Assembly (NCBI GenBank): GCA_964430105.1
Contig: CAYSEF010000003.1
Location: 13,205 to 77,204 of the forward strand
Reading direction: 5' to 3'
Source: UMGS1696 sp964430105
GTDB taxonomy: Bacteria > Bacillota > Clostridia > Oscillospirales > CAG-272
Length of the DNA stretch: 64,000 nt
The position numbers were made by a program, and so were the translations under genes. Below are positions 36,661 through 44,309 of this stretch, one piece after another. The stretch's first letter is position 1; each line of letters starts with the position of its first letter. Under the pieces are notes generated by a model. The model was not told the DNA's origin, made no database searches, and saw nothing but the letters and a program-made list of their open reading frames with translations.

Positions 36661-37424
36661 CGGTTGCTGAATTACATGAGAAGCTGAGTGAAAAATTTCC
36701 GAAAACATTGTCCTGTAGCTGGGATAACGATGGTATAATGGTTAGTGCAGACTTAAATACTGAGGTGAAAAAAGTGCTGGTTGCGCTTGATGCCTCGTAT
36801 GAAGTGATAAAATATGCCAAAGAAAACGGATACGATACAGTGCTGACACATCACCCAATGCTGTTTCGTGGAGTGAAATCTGTCACAGGTGAATCGCTTT
36901 CCGGAAAGAGGATACTTGAGGCAGTGCGTGGTGGTGTTTCGGTGATATCTATGCACACAAGAATGGATGCCGGTGACGGTGGTGTAAACGATGCGCTGTG
37001 TGAAAAATTAGGCTTCAAACAAATTGGAAAATTCGGTGACGATGAAGCTCCAACACTTGGCAGAATCGCAGAGGTTGACGGAATGAGCGGTGAGGAGCTT
37101 GCACATCTTGTCAAAGATAAACTCGGATGTTCAGCCGTAAGAGTTACGGGAAACATGAAAAAGAGTATTCACAAAATCGCATTGTGTGGTGGAGATGGAA
37201 AAGATTTCATCTATCCTGCACTTGGTGAAGGCTGTGACGCTTATATAACAGGTGACGCAGGCTATAATATGGCTCAAGATGCGGGTGAGGATGGACTTAT
37301 CACGATAGAAGTCGGACATTATCATTCGGAAGCACCTGTGTGCGAGGTTTTGGTAAAGCTTGCACAGGAGCTTGCCGGTGTGCGTGCCGATATATATGAT
37401 TCTTGTGCGTATCGTTTGATATAA
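36657..37424 (+). CDS. Nif3-like dinuclear metal-centre protein
   Basis: The 255-residue protein is a Nif3/YqfO family member with metal-binding LTHHPMLF, an early SWDNDGIMV segment and a C-terminal VGHYHSEAP motif. It lacks the PII-like domain inserted in the longer YqfO form of bacilli (about 370 residues). Nif3 proteins form hexamers with a dinuclear metal centre, and their reaction is unsettled (GTP cyclohydrolase I type 2 has been proposed). It overlaps trmK by 4 nt. Confidence 0.88.
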   Translation: MTVAELHEKLSEKFPKTLSCSWDNDGIMVSADLNTEVKKVLVALDASYEVIKYAKENGYDTVLTHHPMLFRGVKSVTGESLSGKRILEAVRGGVSVISMHTRMDAGDGGVNDALCEKLGFKQIGKFGDDEAPTLGRIAEVDGMSGEELAHLVKDKLGCSAVRVTGNMKKSIHKIALCGGDGKDFIYPALGEGCDAYITGDAGYNMAQDAGEDGLITIEVGHYHSEAPVCEVLVKLAQELAGVRADIYDSCAYRLI

Positions 37425-37433
37425 ATCAATACT

Positions 37434-37469
37434 AAAATCGTGTGTCAGCTTTGATGCGCGATTTTTTTG
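37434..37469 (+). terminator. Terminator of trmK-nif3
   Basis: AAAATCGTGTGTCA pairs with TGATGCGCGATTTT through 14 positions (some G-U) around a GCTT loop, followed by T residues. Confidence 0.8.
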
Positions 37470-37488
37470 TTTGAATTCACCAAAGATG

Positions 37489-37517
37489 TTGACACAAAAT
37501 ACGGATTGTGGTATAAT
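37489..37517 (+). promoter_or_regulatory. Perfect consensus sigma-A promoter of the glycoside hydrolase gene
   Basis: TTGACA (37489-37494), a 17-nt spacer and TATAAT (37512-37517), a full match to the consensus. Transcription from here begins after an in-frame upstream ATG at 37471, which fixes the start codon at 37561. Confidence 0.8.
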
Positions 37518-37560
37518 TTCAATAACATTTTTGGAAATAATTTTGTGTGGAGGTGCGATT

Positions 37561-39318
37561 TTGGAAAACAGAGCTTGTGAAAAATTGTCGCTGGGGGTTG
37601 CCGACTGGAAATGGAACCGTGAGCTGACTGATGTTGAAAATGTTCCGGCTGAAAAGACAGCAGTATACGAAGCTGACGGTGAGGTGCTGACAGTTGGCCC
37701 TTGGATAGCAGGAAAGAAGGATGTTCGTCTGCGTTATCAGTATTCCTTGCCTGTTAGAGAAGGCACTATATGCGGAAAATTTCGTACAGAAGGCTTATAT
37801 CCGCGCGAAGGAAATATTTGGATAACCTATAAAAACGGAGAAAAGCACGTTACAGAGCTGAATTTCTGGTTTGGACAAACGGATGAATGGACAGAATTCT
37901 GTTTTCCGGTTTTTGAGCCTATCGATGGCTGTGACACGATACTTGTTTCGTTCGGCTTTCATATGAAAACACACGGACGGCTGTATATAACCGATCTTCA
38001 TTTCGGTGCACCGCATCATTTGGAAATGCCAAAAGAGCCGGCACCTGTCCTGACACGTTCTGCAACTCCACCAACATTTGCTCCGGCTGAATTTGTTCGC
38101 CTTGAAAAGACGGAGGATGATACATGGTGGCTTGTGGATACCGATGGTAAGCCATTTTATTCAGCAGGCTGTGCAATGTACAATAACCGCATTACACCCG
38201 CAGAAACTTATCCTACATTGGACGAACTCGGCGTAAATACTATAGCTAATGGCTCAAGTCTTGAAGCGTGGAGTGAGTTTAATGAAAAACAAATTGCAGA
38301 GGGGAAGCCTACGGTTTTTCAGTTTTATCGTGTAAATACCGATATTAGCTCAAGATCACCGTATGTTGGACTGATGAATCCCGATGAAGCTCGTTCAAAT
38401 GCTGATCCTGAAAAACAGCTTGCCGCAATAGGTGGCTTTAACCATGCCTTTCCTGATCCATTTGATCCAAACTGGGAAGAGGATGTTCGCAAGCAGGTGC
38501 GTGGCGTTGCAACATTGTTTAAGGATAAAAAGTATTTCATGGCGTGGATGGCTGCAAATGAACGCTCTCACTGGAATCTTTATCGCTATGTGTGGTCGCC
38601 ATATTGCGCTGTCGAATTCGGAAAATTCTTGCGTGAAAAGTATGCTACTATTGATGAGCTGAATTCTTCATGGAAAAGTGATTTTGAATCCTTTGAAGAC
38701 CTTCTTGAAAAGCGTCCCGAGCCACTTGTAATAGAGGGTAACAAGTACGAGGATTTCAATACCTTCTCCCGTATCGTTTTGCGTACCTTCAATAAAAAGA
38801 TATTGGATATCATTCACGAAGAAGACCCCGGAAGACTTGTGTTTACAAACCGCTTTATGATACATGAAGTTCGTGGTGTATTCGATAATCTCGACTTGTA
38901 CGATGGATTTGACGGTGTAGCGGTGAATATCTATCCTTCAAACGATGTTTGGGGACTTGATCTTGCTGAACGCCAGTATATGGAGCTTGTACATGAAAAA
39001 ACCGGTAAACCACTGATCATTTGTGAATGGTCTGTACCTGCCCGTGATTCACATTTGTACGATAATCCCGCAAAGCTTGACTGGTCATATCCACAGCTCA
39101 TGCGTACTCAGCAGGAACGCGCACAGCAGGTGGCACAGGTGTCGGCAGATTTCTATAATATGCCATTCATGGTTGGTGCACACTGGTTTAGCTGGGGTGA
39201 CTTCAACCACGGAACACGTCAATCAAACAGAGGTATTTTCACATGGGATGGCTCGGCTGCATATGAGGAAGTTCAGAAGGCTTTGAAGGATGTAAATACT
39301 CGTATCAAAGAGCGATAA
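37561..39318 (+). CDS. Cytoplasmic glycoside hydrolase, clan GH-A type, family unassigned
   Basis: The 585-residue protein starts at TTG, 6 nt after GGAGGT. There is no signal peptide, so it acts inside the cell on imported oligosaccharides. The first 150 residues form a beta-sandwich-like module. The barrel has WMAANERSHW, where Asn-Glu is the likely acid/base pair of clan GH-A, and IICEWSVPARD near the C-terminus with the likely nucleophile glutamate. A VEFGKFLREKYATIDELN stretch resembles GH42-like and agarase-like enzymes. I cannot assign a family or substrate. No transporter gene is adjacent. Confidence 0.75.
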   Translation: MENRACEKLSLGVADWKWNRELTDVENVPAEKTAVYEADGEVLTVGPWIAGKKDVRLRYQYSLPVREGTICGKFRTEGLYPREGNIWITYKNGEKHVTELNFWFGQTDEWTEFCFPVFEPIDGCDTILVSFGFHMKTHGRLYITDLHFGAPHHLEMPKEPAPVLTRSATPPTFAPAEFVRLEKTEDDTWWLVDTDGKPFYSAGCAMYNNRITPAETYPTLDELGVNTIANGSSLEAWSEFNEKQIAEGKPTVFQFYRVNTDISSRSPYVGLMNPDEARSNADPEKQLAAIGGFNHAFPDPFDPNWEEDVRKQVRGVATLFKDKKYFMAWMAANERSHWNLYRYVWSPYCAVEFGKFLREKYATIDELNSSWKSDFESFEDLLEKRPEPLVIEGNKYEDFNTFSRIVLRTFNKKILDIIHEEDPGRLVFTNRFMIHEVRGVFDNLDLYDGFDGVAVNIYPSNDVWGLDLAERQYMELVHEKTGKPLIICEWSVPARDSHLYDNPAKLDWSYPQLMRTQQERAQQVAQVSADFYNMPFMVGAHWFSWGDFNHGTRQSNRGIFTWDGSAAYEEVQKALKDVNTRIKER

Positions 39319-39363
39319 TGTCACTGTAATTTTTAGATAACTAAATCGAATATAAAATAAAGT

Positions 39364-39419
39364 GAGGCTACTCGTGCTAAGGAAGGATATTCCGAAGTGC
39401 GAATAGCCCTCTTTTTTTT
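39364..39419 (+). terminator. Terminator of the glycoside hydrolase gene, with UAA/GAA internal loop
   Basis: GGCTACTCGTGC pairs with GTGCGAATAGCC (one C/A mismatch and G-U pairs). A symmetrical internal loop of TAA opposite GAA follows, then a GGAA/TTCC stem with a five-base loop and eight T residues 3' of the hairpin. The same core is in the terminator at 63641-63692. Confidence 0.85.
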
Positions 39420-39450
39420 GTGTAAAACTGTATTATAAATGCGAAAATGC

Positions 39451-39479
39451 TTGACTTGTGTTTGAATTTGGGTTATAAT
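39451..39479 (+). promoter_or_regulatory. Sigma-A promoter of the mntP leader
   Basis: TTGACT (39451-39456), a 17-nt spacer and TATAAT (39474-39479). The expected start is near 39486, about 100 nt before mntP. Confidence 0.7.
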
Positions 39480-39485
39480 AGTAAA

Positions 39486-39585
39486 ATGCAAATATGGAGT
39501 GGTGCATCACACACTCTGTTTTGTTCTCAGGTATGATTTAACGTGCCTGTTTTTTATTGTTATAATAAAATAACGGAGGTATAAC
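39486..39585 (+). promoter_or_regulatory. mntP leader RNA with terminator hairpin (attenuator or small RNA)
   Basis: The leader holds a first hairpin (39497-39516, GAGTGGTG pairing with CACACACTC around a CAT loop) and a second, CAGGTATG pairing with CGTGCCTG over 8 positions (39528-39549), followed by six T residues. This is a complete Rho-independent terminator before the mntP coding region. It could be a metal-dependent attenuator or the end of a roughly 65-nt RNA. I do not recognise the yybP-ykoY manganese aptamer in it. A possible second promoter (TTTAAC at 39537-39542 and TATAAT at 39560-39565) would start after the hairpin. Confidence 0.55.
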
Positions 39586-40170
39586 GTGGATTGGGGTTTT
39601 TTGTTCTTCTTTAACAGCGCATTGTTGGGTATAGGACTTGCAATGGATGCGTTTTCGGTTTCACTTGCAAACGGATTACATGAGCCTGATATGAAGGCAG
39701 GTAGAATGTGCGGAATTGCAGGTGTGTTTGCAGGATTTCAGGCACTGATGCCGATGCTTGGCTGGGTGGCTGTACATACTTTTCTTGAATATTTTCAGTC
39801 GTTTGAAAAATTTATCCCGTGGATAGCTTTGATACTTCTTGCTTTTATTGGAGGTAAGATGCTTGTTGAAGGCTTTAAGGGTGGCGAAGATGAAGTTCAG
39901 GCAGGAGTTGGCTTTGCTGCACTTCTCATACAAGGTGTTGCTACATCTATAGATGCACTGTCTGTAGGATTTACTATCGCCGATTATAACGTAACGATGG
40001 CACTTGTATGTGCGCTGGTGATTGCGGCGGTTACATTTGCTATATGCATGGGCGGACTTATGCTGGGTAAAAAATTCGGTACTAAGCTTGCCGGAAAAGC
40101 ATCTATACTCGGTGGTTTCATCCTTATTGCTATAGGAATAGAGATTTTTGTTTCCGGACTCATTGGATGA
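39586..40170 (+). CDS. mntP: Manganese efflux pump MntP
   Basis: MntP exports excess manganese. The 194-residue protein has six hydrophobic segments in two repeats. The conserved acidic motifs GLAMDAFSVSLANGL (near 17) and GVATSIDALSVGFTI (second repeat) hold the membrane aspartates. GTG is the start, 6 nt after GGAGG. The gene has an unusual leader with a terminator, so regulation at the RNA level is likely. An MFS gene follows after 63 nt. Confidence 0.92.
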   Translation: MDWGFLFFFNSALLGIGLAMDAFSVSLANGLHEPDMKAGRMCGIAGVFAGFQALMPMLGWVAVHTFLEYFQSFEKFIPWIALILLAFIGGKMLVEGFKGGEDEVQAGVGFAALLIQGVATSIDALSVGFTIADYNVTMALVCALVIAAVTFAICMGGLMLGKKFGTKLAGKASILGGFILIAIGIEIFVSGLIG

Positions 40171-40233
40171 TTTGATAATTGGATGAGTGTTGATTTGAAT
40201 TTAATAAGAAGGAAATTGACAACAATTTGATTT

Positions 40234-41406
40234 ATGGCTACTTTATTACTGATAATCATTTACCTCGGATATATTGGCCTTGGGTTGCCTGATTCACTGT
40301 TTGGCACAGCATGGCCACTGATGCACCAGGAGCTCGGTGTTCCTGTTTGGCTTGCGGGATATATTACCCCGATAATGTCGGTGTTCACCATAATTTCAAG
40401 CCTTTGCAGTGGACGTTTGCTGAATAGATTTGGTACGGGCAGGGTGGCGGCTGTCAGCACAATACTTACCGTTGTAGCACTCTTTGGATATTCATATTCA
40501 CCTAATATTATCATACTGCTTTTATGTGCCGTTCCGCTTGGATTTGGTGCAGGAGCTGTAGATGCGGGTATGAACGGATATATTGCACGGCATTATAGTG
40601 CTATGCATATGAATTTTCTGCATTGCTTCTATGGTATAGGCATTACTATAAGTCCTTTTATCATGTCAATAGCTATAGAAAAGCTTGGAAACTGGCGTGT
40701 GGGCTATAGATTTGCAGGTGTTATACAAATGTTTATAGCTGTTTCAATGTGTGTTGCGATACCTTTGTGGGGTAAAGTCAAGCATACAAACGACGATAAC
40801 GTAGTTGAAACAGAGGTTAAGAATGTTCCTATAAAAGAGCTTGCAAAAAATTCCGGTGTTCGTTGGGTATGGCTGTGCTTTTTCGCCTCATGTGGTATTG
40901 AATCAATGTGCAATACATGGGCAACCTCATATCTTGTAGATTCAAAGGGAATAACAGCCGACAACGCCGCAGGAATGTTGGTATTCTATTTCATTGGATT
41001 TACGCTTGGTAGATTTATTGCAGGATTGCTGACAACACGTCTTACCAGCTGGCAGATAATTTACGCAAGCTATTCCGTACTCGCTGTAGCTGTATTGCTG
41101 TTGATACTTCCGCTTCCCGATTTTGCTATGAATATTGCACTGTTCTGCATGGGCCTTGGAAACAGTCCTGTGTATCCGAATTTGATGCACCTTACTCCTC
41201 AGAATTTCGGTATTGATATTTCGCAGTCAGTTATCGGTTCACAAATGGCTGTGGCAAATATATCATTTATGTTGATTCCACTTACTTACGGACAGGTCGT
41301 TAAAGTAGTCGGACTTAAATCATTCATTGTAAGCATACCGGTTCTTGCGGTTTTGTTGATTTTCTCAACAACTATGCTTTACAGAAAATCAGTTAAAGCA
41401 AAATAA
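40234..41406 (+). CDS. MFS transporter
   Basis: The 390-residue protein has about twelve hydrophobic segments, the MFS-type loop GRLLNRFGTGRVAA between helices 2 and 3, and the second-half equivalent GFTLGRFIAGLL. The AGAVDAGMNGYIARHYS segment resembles sugar (FucP-like) and other uncharacterised clostridial transporters. The substrate is unknown. The ribosome binding site AAGGAA lies some 18 nt before the ATG, which is far, so the start is uncertain. It may be co-transcribed with mntP. Confidence 0.82.
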   Translation: MATLLLIIIYLGYIGLGLPDSLFGTAWPLMHQELGVPVWLAGYITPIMSVFTIISSLCSGRLLNRFGTGRVAAVSTILTVVALFGYSYSPNIIILLLCAVPLGFGAGAVDAGMNGYIARHYSAMHMNFLHCFYGIGITISPFIMSIAIEKLGNWRVGYRFAGVIQMFIAVSMCVAIPLWGKVKHTNDDNVVETEVKNVPIKELAKNSGVRWVWLCFFASCGIESMCNTWATSYLVDSKGITADNAAGMLVFYFIGFTLGRFIAGLLTTRLTSWQIIYASYSVLAVAVLLLILPLPDFAMNIALFCMGLGNSPVYPNLMHLTPQNFGIDISQSVIGSQMAVANISFMLIPLTYGQVVKVVGLKSFIVSIPVLAVLLIFSTTMLYRKSVKAK

Positions 41407-41410
41407 CAAA

Positions 41411-41460
41411 AGTGGCTGTCACATTCATGGATTTAACGAATGTAGCAGCCACCTTTGTTT
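41411..41460 (+). terminator. Terminator of the MFS gene
   Basis: GTGGCTG-TC-ACATTC pairs with GAATGT-AG-CAGCCAC with a two-by-two mismatch, and a T-rich stretch follows. Confidence 0.75.
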
Positions 41461-41488
41461 TACTTAAGCCTAAACTGTCGCTATATAA

Positions 41489-41517
41489 TTGACAAGCAGT
41501 TGTATTTGTGATAGAAT
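41489..41517 (+). promoter_or_regulatory. Sigma-A promoter of the acetyltransferase gene
   Basis: TTGACA (41489-41494), a 17-nt spacer and TAGAAT (41512-41517), 44 nt before the GTG start. Confidence 0.6.
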
Positions 41518-41561
41518 TGAAAGCGTTATTTACGTTGATATAAAATATAACGGAGGATATC

Positions 41562-42053
41562 GTGAATATTCGCATAGCAAAGCAGGAAGACCTCTCGAAC
41601 CTGCTTGATATTTATAACTATGAGGTTGTCAATGGTACAGCAACGCTTGATTTGCACCCTCGTACTATTGATGAATGGCAAGCGTGGTTTGATGAGCATA
41701 ATAAAGATAATCATCCGCTGATTGTGGCTGATGTTGACGGAATTGCGGTAGGCTATGCAAGTCTGTCTGCATATCGTGCTAAAGAAGCGTACAAATCAAC
41801 GGTCGAGCTGTCGATTTATGTTTCACCTGAACATAGACATTGCGGTGTAGCATCACAGCTTATGGAAGCGATACTCGATATTGCAAAAAAAGACGAGCGC
41901 ACACATACAGTAGTTTCGGTCATAACATCCGGAAATGAAGCATCGGCACATTTGCATAATAAATTCGGCTTCACGTTCTGCGGAAGGATACCTGAAGTAG
42001 GAGAGAAGTTCGGCAGATATTTGGATATTGATAATTACAGCCTTGGGGTATAG
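41562..42053 (+). CDS. GNAT N-acetyltransferase, phosphinothricin acetyltransferase-like
   Basis: The 163-residue protein is a GNAT acetyltransferase using acetyl-CoA. It has the YNYEVVNGTATLD start and a STVELSIYVSPEHR strand with the HRHCGVASQLM acetyl-CoA-binding loop, features of the Pat/YwnH/MnaT group that acetylates phosphinothricin or L-amino acid analogues. In most bacteria these act on methionine sulfoximine/sulfone-type or other amino acids. The start is GTG after GGAGG. The substrate is not known. Confidence 0.82.
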   Translation: MNIRIAKQEDLSNLLDIYNYEVVNGTATLDLHPRTIDEWQAWFDEHNKDNHPLIVADVDGIAVGYASLSAYRAKEAYKSTVELSIYVSPEHRHCGVASQLMEAILDIAKKDERTHTVVSVITSGNEASAHLHNKFGFTFCGRIPEVGEKFGRYLDIDNYSLGV

Positions 42054-42093
42054 CTATAGCACAGCTTGCCCCTTTTTTTCTATAATATAAAAC

Positions 42094-42142
42094 AAAAAAA
42101 CATCCGATAACCGTTCGTAACGATAATCATCGGATGTTTTTC
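42094..42142 (-). terminator. Terminator of tRNA-Trp
   Basis: ACATCCGAT and ATCGGATGT form the outer stem, with an inner CGTT/AACG pairing. On the minus strand a run of seven T residues follows. It may also end the acetyltransferase transcript. Confidence 0.8.
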
Positions 42143-42146
42143 TTCA

Positions 42147-42219
42147 CAGGGGCACTAAGACTCGAACTCAGGACACGCGGTTTTGGAGACCGCTGCTCTA
42201 CCAACTGAGCTATACCCCT
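42147..42219 (-). tRNA. tRNA-Trp (anticodon CCA)
   Basis: On the minus strand the cloverleaf is complete in 73 nt. The acceptor stem AGGGGTA pairs with TGCCCCT, the D arm is AGCTCAGTTGGTAGAGC, the anticodon loop is CTCCAAA with anticodon CCA, and the T arm is CTGAGTTCGAGTCTTAG with one G-U pair. The discriminator base is G, usual for tRNA-Trp, and the 3' CCA is not encoded. It stands alone, with its own promoter and terminator. Confidence 0.95.
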
Positions 42220-42232
42220 AAACAACACGATT

Positions 42233-42261
42233 ATTATAACACAAACAAAACAAAAATGCAA
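42233..42261 (-). promoter_or_regulatory. Promoter of tRNA-Trp
   Basis: On the minus strand TTGCAT (42261-42256), a 17-nt spacer and TATAAT (42238-42233), 14 nt before the tRNA. Confidence 0.7.
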
Positions 42262-42348
42262 TACCCTTTTTGAAAAAAATCAAATTATTTTTGACTTTTT
42301 TCGATGCGAACATTTCTCGCGAGAGTTTGTTCGAGGGTATTGCATTTT
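42253..42348. repeat. Inverted repeat with 14-bp perfect arms
   Basis: AAAATGCAATACCC (42253-42266) is repeated inverted at 42335-42348. The 68 nt between contain a CGAACA/TGTTCG hairpin around TCTCGCGAGA. On the minus strand it follows the binding-protein stop at 42392 and ends in T-rich sequence, so it may act as a terminator. Its left arm also holds the tRNA-Trp -35 box. Confidence 0.6.
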
Positions 42349-42391
42349 GTCAGTTATTCAGATATATAAATATATGGAAATAAACGGAAAA

Positions 42392-43918
42392 TTACTGCTT
42401 GGATACAGACTGAATTTCTTCGATATCCTTAATGAACTTCTCTACGCTCTTGTTGATAACCTTGTTCATAGACTTGTTACGGGAAGCAAGGTCGGTGCTG
42501 TAGCTGTCAGCCATAGTGTTGAGCATGGAGCTGAGACCCCAACCACCGAGATAACCAAGGTCATAGCGAACAGTGTTGAGAATAATGTTAAGGGAAGCAA
42601 CAGATTCTTCATCACGGCTGATCTGACCCTTAAGAGTACGGTCGTAGTAAGCGGGAGTCAGAACATTCTTAGATTCAGCACCGAGTGCATCGAGAATGTA
42701 ACCTGTCATTGTGTATTCAACATTTGTTGTAGGAATAACGTAGGTTGCTGCACGGAGAGGGTTGAGGCAGTGGTAATAGCTTTCCTGAGCTTCGTCATAC
42801 TTTGGCATAGGAAGGATTCCGAAGGGAGATTCCATTACACGCATAGTTTCAACTGCGTGCATTTCACCATAGTAGAACAGAGATTTATCTGTCTGGAACA
42901 TCTTGAATGCGGGGTCTTCGCCTGCACCTGCTACAGACCAGCTGTAAGTGAGGTCGGTGTTATACATGAGAGTTGAGAGCTTTTCAAGAACTGCTACAGA
43001 GCGGTCGTTGAAGAATGTGTTTACAGGCATATCGTTCTCATCCTTTGTGAAGAACGGAACGTCACAACCGATCATAGCAATGGCAAGCATATCGCAGAAG
43101 CAGATTAAACCGTATTGGTCTTCTGTATTTCTGACACCGTTACCGTCGAGGTCCTGAGAAACCTTAGAACCAAGCTCTACCATTTTATCAACAGTCCATT
43201 TGCCTTCTTCCATAAGTGTATATGGATTTTCAAGCTGTGCATTGGCAAGGATAGTCTTGTTAAACATAATAGCAGCGATGGATTTCTTGTAGAGAACACC
43301 GATATCACCTGTAAGACCATAGCTCTTGTTTGCTATAGAAAGGTCGTTTATAATGTTCTGGTCCCACCACGGTGCAGTGAGTTCGAGAGTACCGTTATCT
43401 GCTACTGTATTGAGGTCCTGTACATATCCTTTTGCAGCCTGAGAAAGTACATTACCTACATTCAGTGTGAACAGGTCGTATGCACCGTCGTTTGTTGTAA
43501 CTGATATGCCGAGAGTTGTGTTATCTTCCGGACCTGTTGTGTATGCTGGCTCGATGTTGATGTCAAGAAGGTCTTCAACGTATGTCATTCTGCTGTAAGC
43601 TGCATCGTTGAGAGCTTCACCGGTAGTTTCAGTAGCGGACCAGTCAACGTCAGTCCATATACCGCCATCGTTCGGGTATGTTGCAATGGTGAAGGTCTGA
43701 CCACCGTAGGTTGTACCTGCCGGAATATTTGCTGTGTATCTTTCCGGAGTGTCTTCGGAATCAGTGGCGTTTACTGAATCGCTGTTCGCCTGATTTTCGG
43801 AAACGGAATCCTGAGATGATGTGTCTTTTCCGTCGGTTGAGTTACTTCCGTTAGAGCATGATGCGAGGGTAGAAAGTAACATACATAGACAGAGAAGAAG
43901 TGAAATGCTCTTTTTCAT
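42392..43918 (-). CDS. Extracellular solute-binding lipoprotein (carbohydrate type), orphan
   Basis: The 508-residue protein has a lipoprotein signal (LLSTLASC, Cys21) and a Ser/Asp/Asn-rich linker (about 22-65). The rest resembles family 1 sugar-binding proteins, with YTLMEEGKWTVDKMVELG and a SFGILPMPKYDEAQ-like C-terminal stretch (FGILPMPKYDE here). The ATG at 43918 is chosen because it starts a classic MKKSISLL signal; an ATG two codons upstream lies too close to AGG. No permease or ATPase gene is adjacent. It resembles the protein at 17992-19506 in domain type. Confidence 0.8.
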   Translation of the reverse strand: MKKSISLLLCLCMLLSTLASCSNGSNSTDGKDTSSQDSVSENQANSDSVNATDSEDTPERYTANIPAGTTYGGQTFTIATYPNDGGIWTDVDWSATETTGEALNDAAYSRMTYVEDLLDINIEPAYTTGPEDNTTLGISVTTNDGAYDLFTLNVGNVLSQAAKGYVQDLNTVADNGTLELTAPWWDQNIINDLSIANKSYGLTGDIGVLYKKSIAAIMFNKTILANAQLENPYTLMEEGKWTVDKMVELGSKVSQDLDGNGVRNTEDQYGLICFCDMLAIAMIGCDVPFFTKDENDMPVNTFFNDRSVAVLEKLSTLMYNTDLTYSWSVAGAGEDPAFKMFQTDKSLFYYGEMHAVETMRVMESPFGILPMPKYDEAQESYYHCLNPLRAATYVIPTTNVEYTMTGYILDALGAESKNVLTPAYYDRTLKGQISRDEESVASLNIILNTVRYDLGYLGGWGLSSMLNTMADSYSTDLASRNKSMNKVINKSVEKFIKDIEEIQSVSKQ

Positions 43919-44006
43919 ATTCATAACCTGCCTTAATAAATAATATAAATATATATATGGAAATACCTGCACTTTATTGTAATTCTAAAGGGGTATTACC
44001 ATTTAT

Positions 44007-44035
44007 ATAATACAGTAAATTGGTTGTTTTGTCAA
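44007..44035 (-). promoter_or_regulatory. Sigma-A promoter of the sugar-binding lipoprotein
   Basis: On the minus strand TTGACA (44035-44030), a 17-nt spacer and TATTAT (44012-44007). Confidence 0.7.
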
Positions 44036-44214
44036 TGGATTGTCCTTGGGTTTATTGAAAGTTTGCATAATCGTTATTTATTCGTTCATAAAATTCAGTT
44101 TGATGCTAAAGCTGTTCGTATATTTCTAAGAATACTTAAAATTAACATTGTATTATTTAATTATTGGCAGAAAAATAAAATAATATTCGCATGAAAAATA
44201 ATAAATCTGAACAT

Positions 44215-44265
44215 AAAAATGCAGCATGGATTTGGAATATGAATCCAAATACAAGCTGCATTTTT
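44215..44265 (-). terminator. Terminator of the aldo/keto reductase gene
   Basis: AAAAATGCAGC and GCTGCATTTTT form the outer stem, with an inner GATTTGGA/TCCAAAT pairing. On the minus strand T residues follow. Confidence 0.8.
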
Positions 44266-44309
44266 GAATTATTTAATTGTAAATATAAATTCGCTGTAAT
44301 ATTTCGGAA

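Larger units (their letters stand above)
43919..44309. other. Intergenic region between the binding protein and the aldo/keto reductase
   Basis: These 391 AT-rich bases hold the binding-protein promoter at 44007-44035 and the reductase terminator at 44215-44265. I see no gene in the remainder. Confidence 0.6.

Noticed and set aside
39486..39585. yybP-ykoY manganese riboswitch upstream of mntP
   Set aside because: Expected from the gene's function, but the leader is too short and I cannot find the conserved aptamer loops. Only the terminator hairpin is clear.
42253..42348. Miniature inverted-repeat transposable element
   Set aside because: The arms are good, but I see no target-site duplication and no second copy in the window; a terminator-like structure explains it as well.
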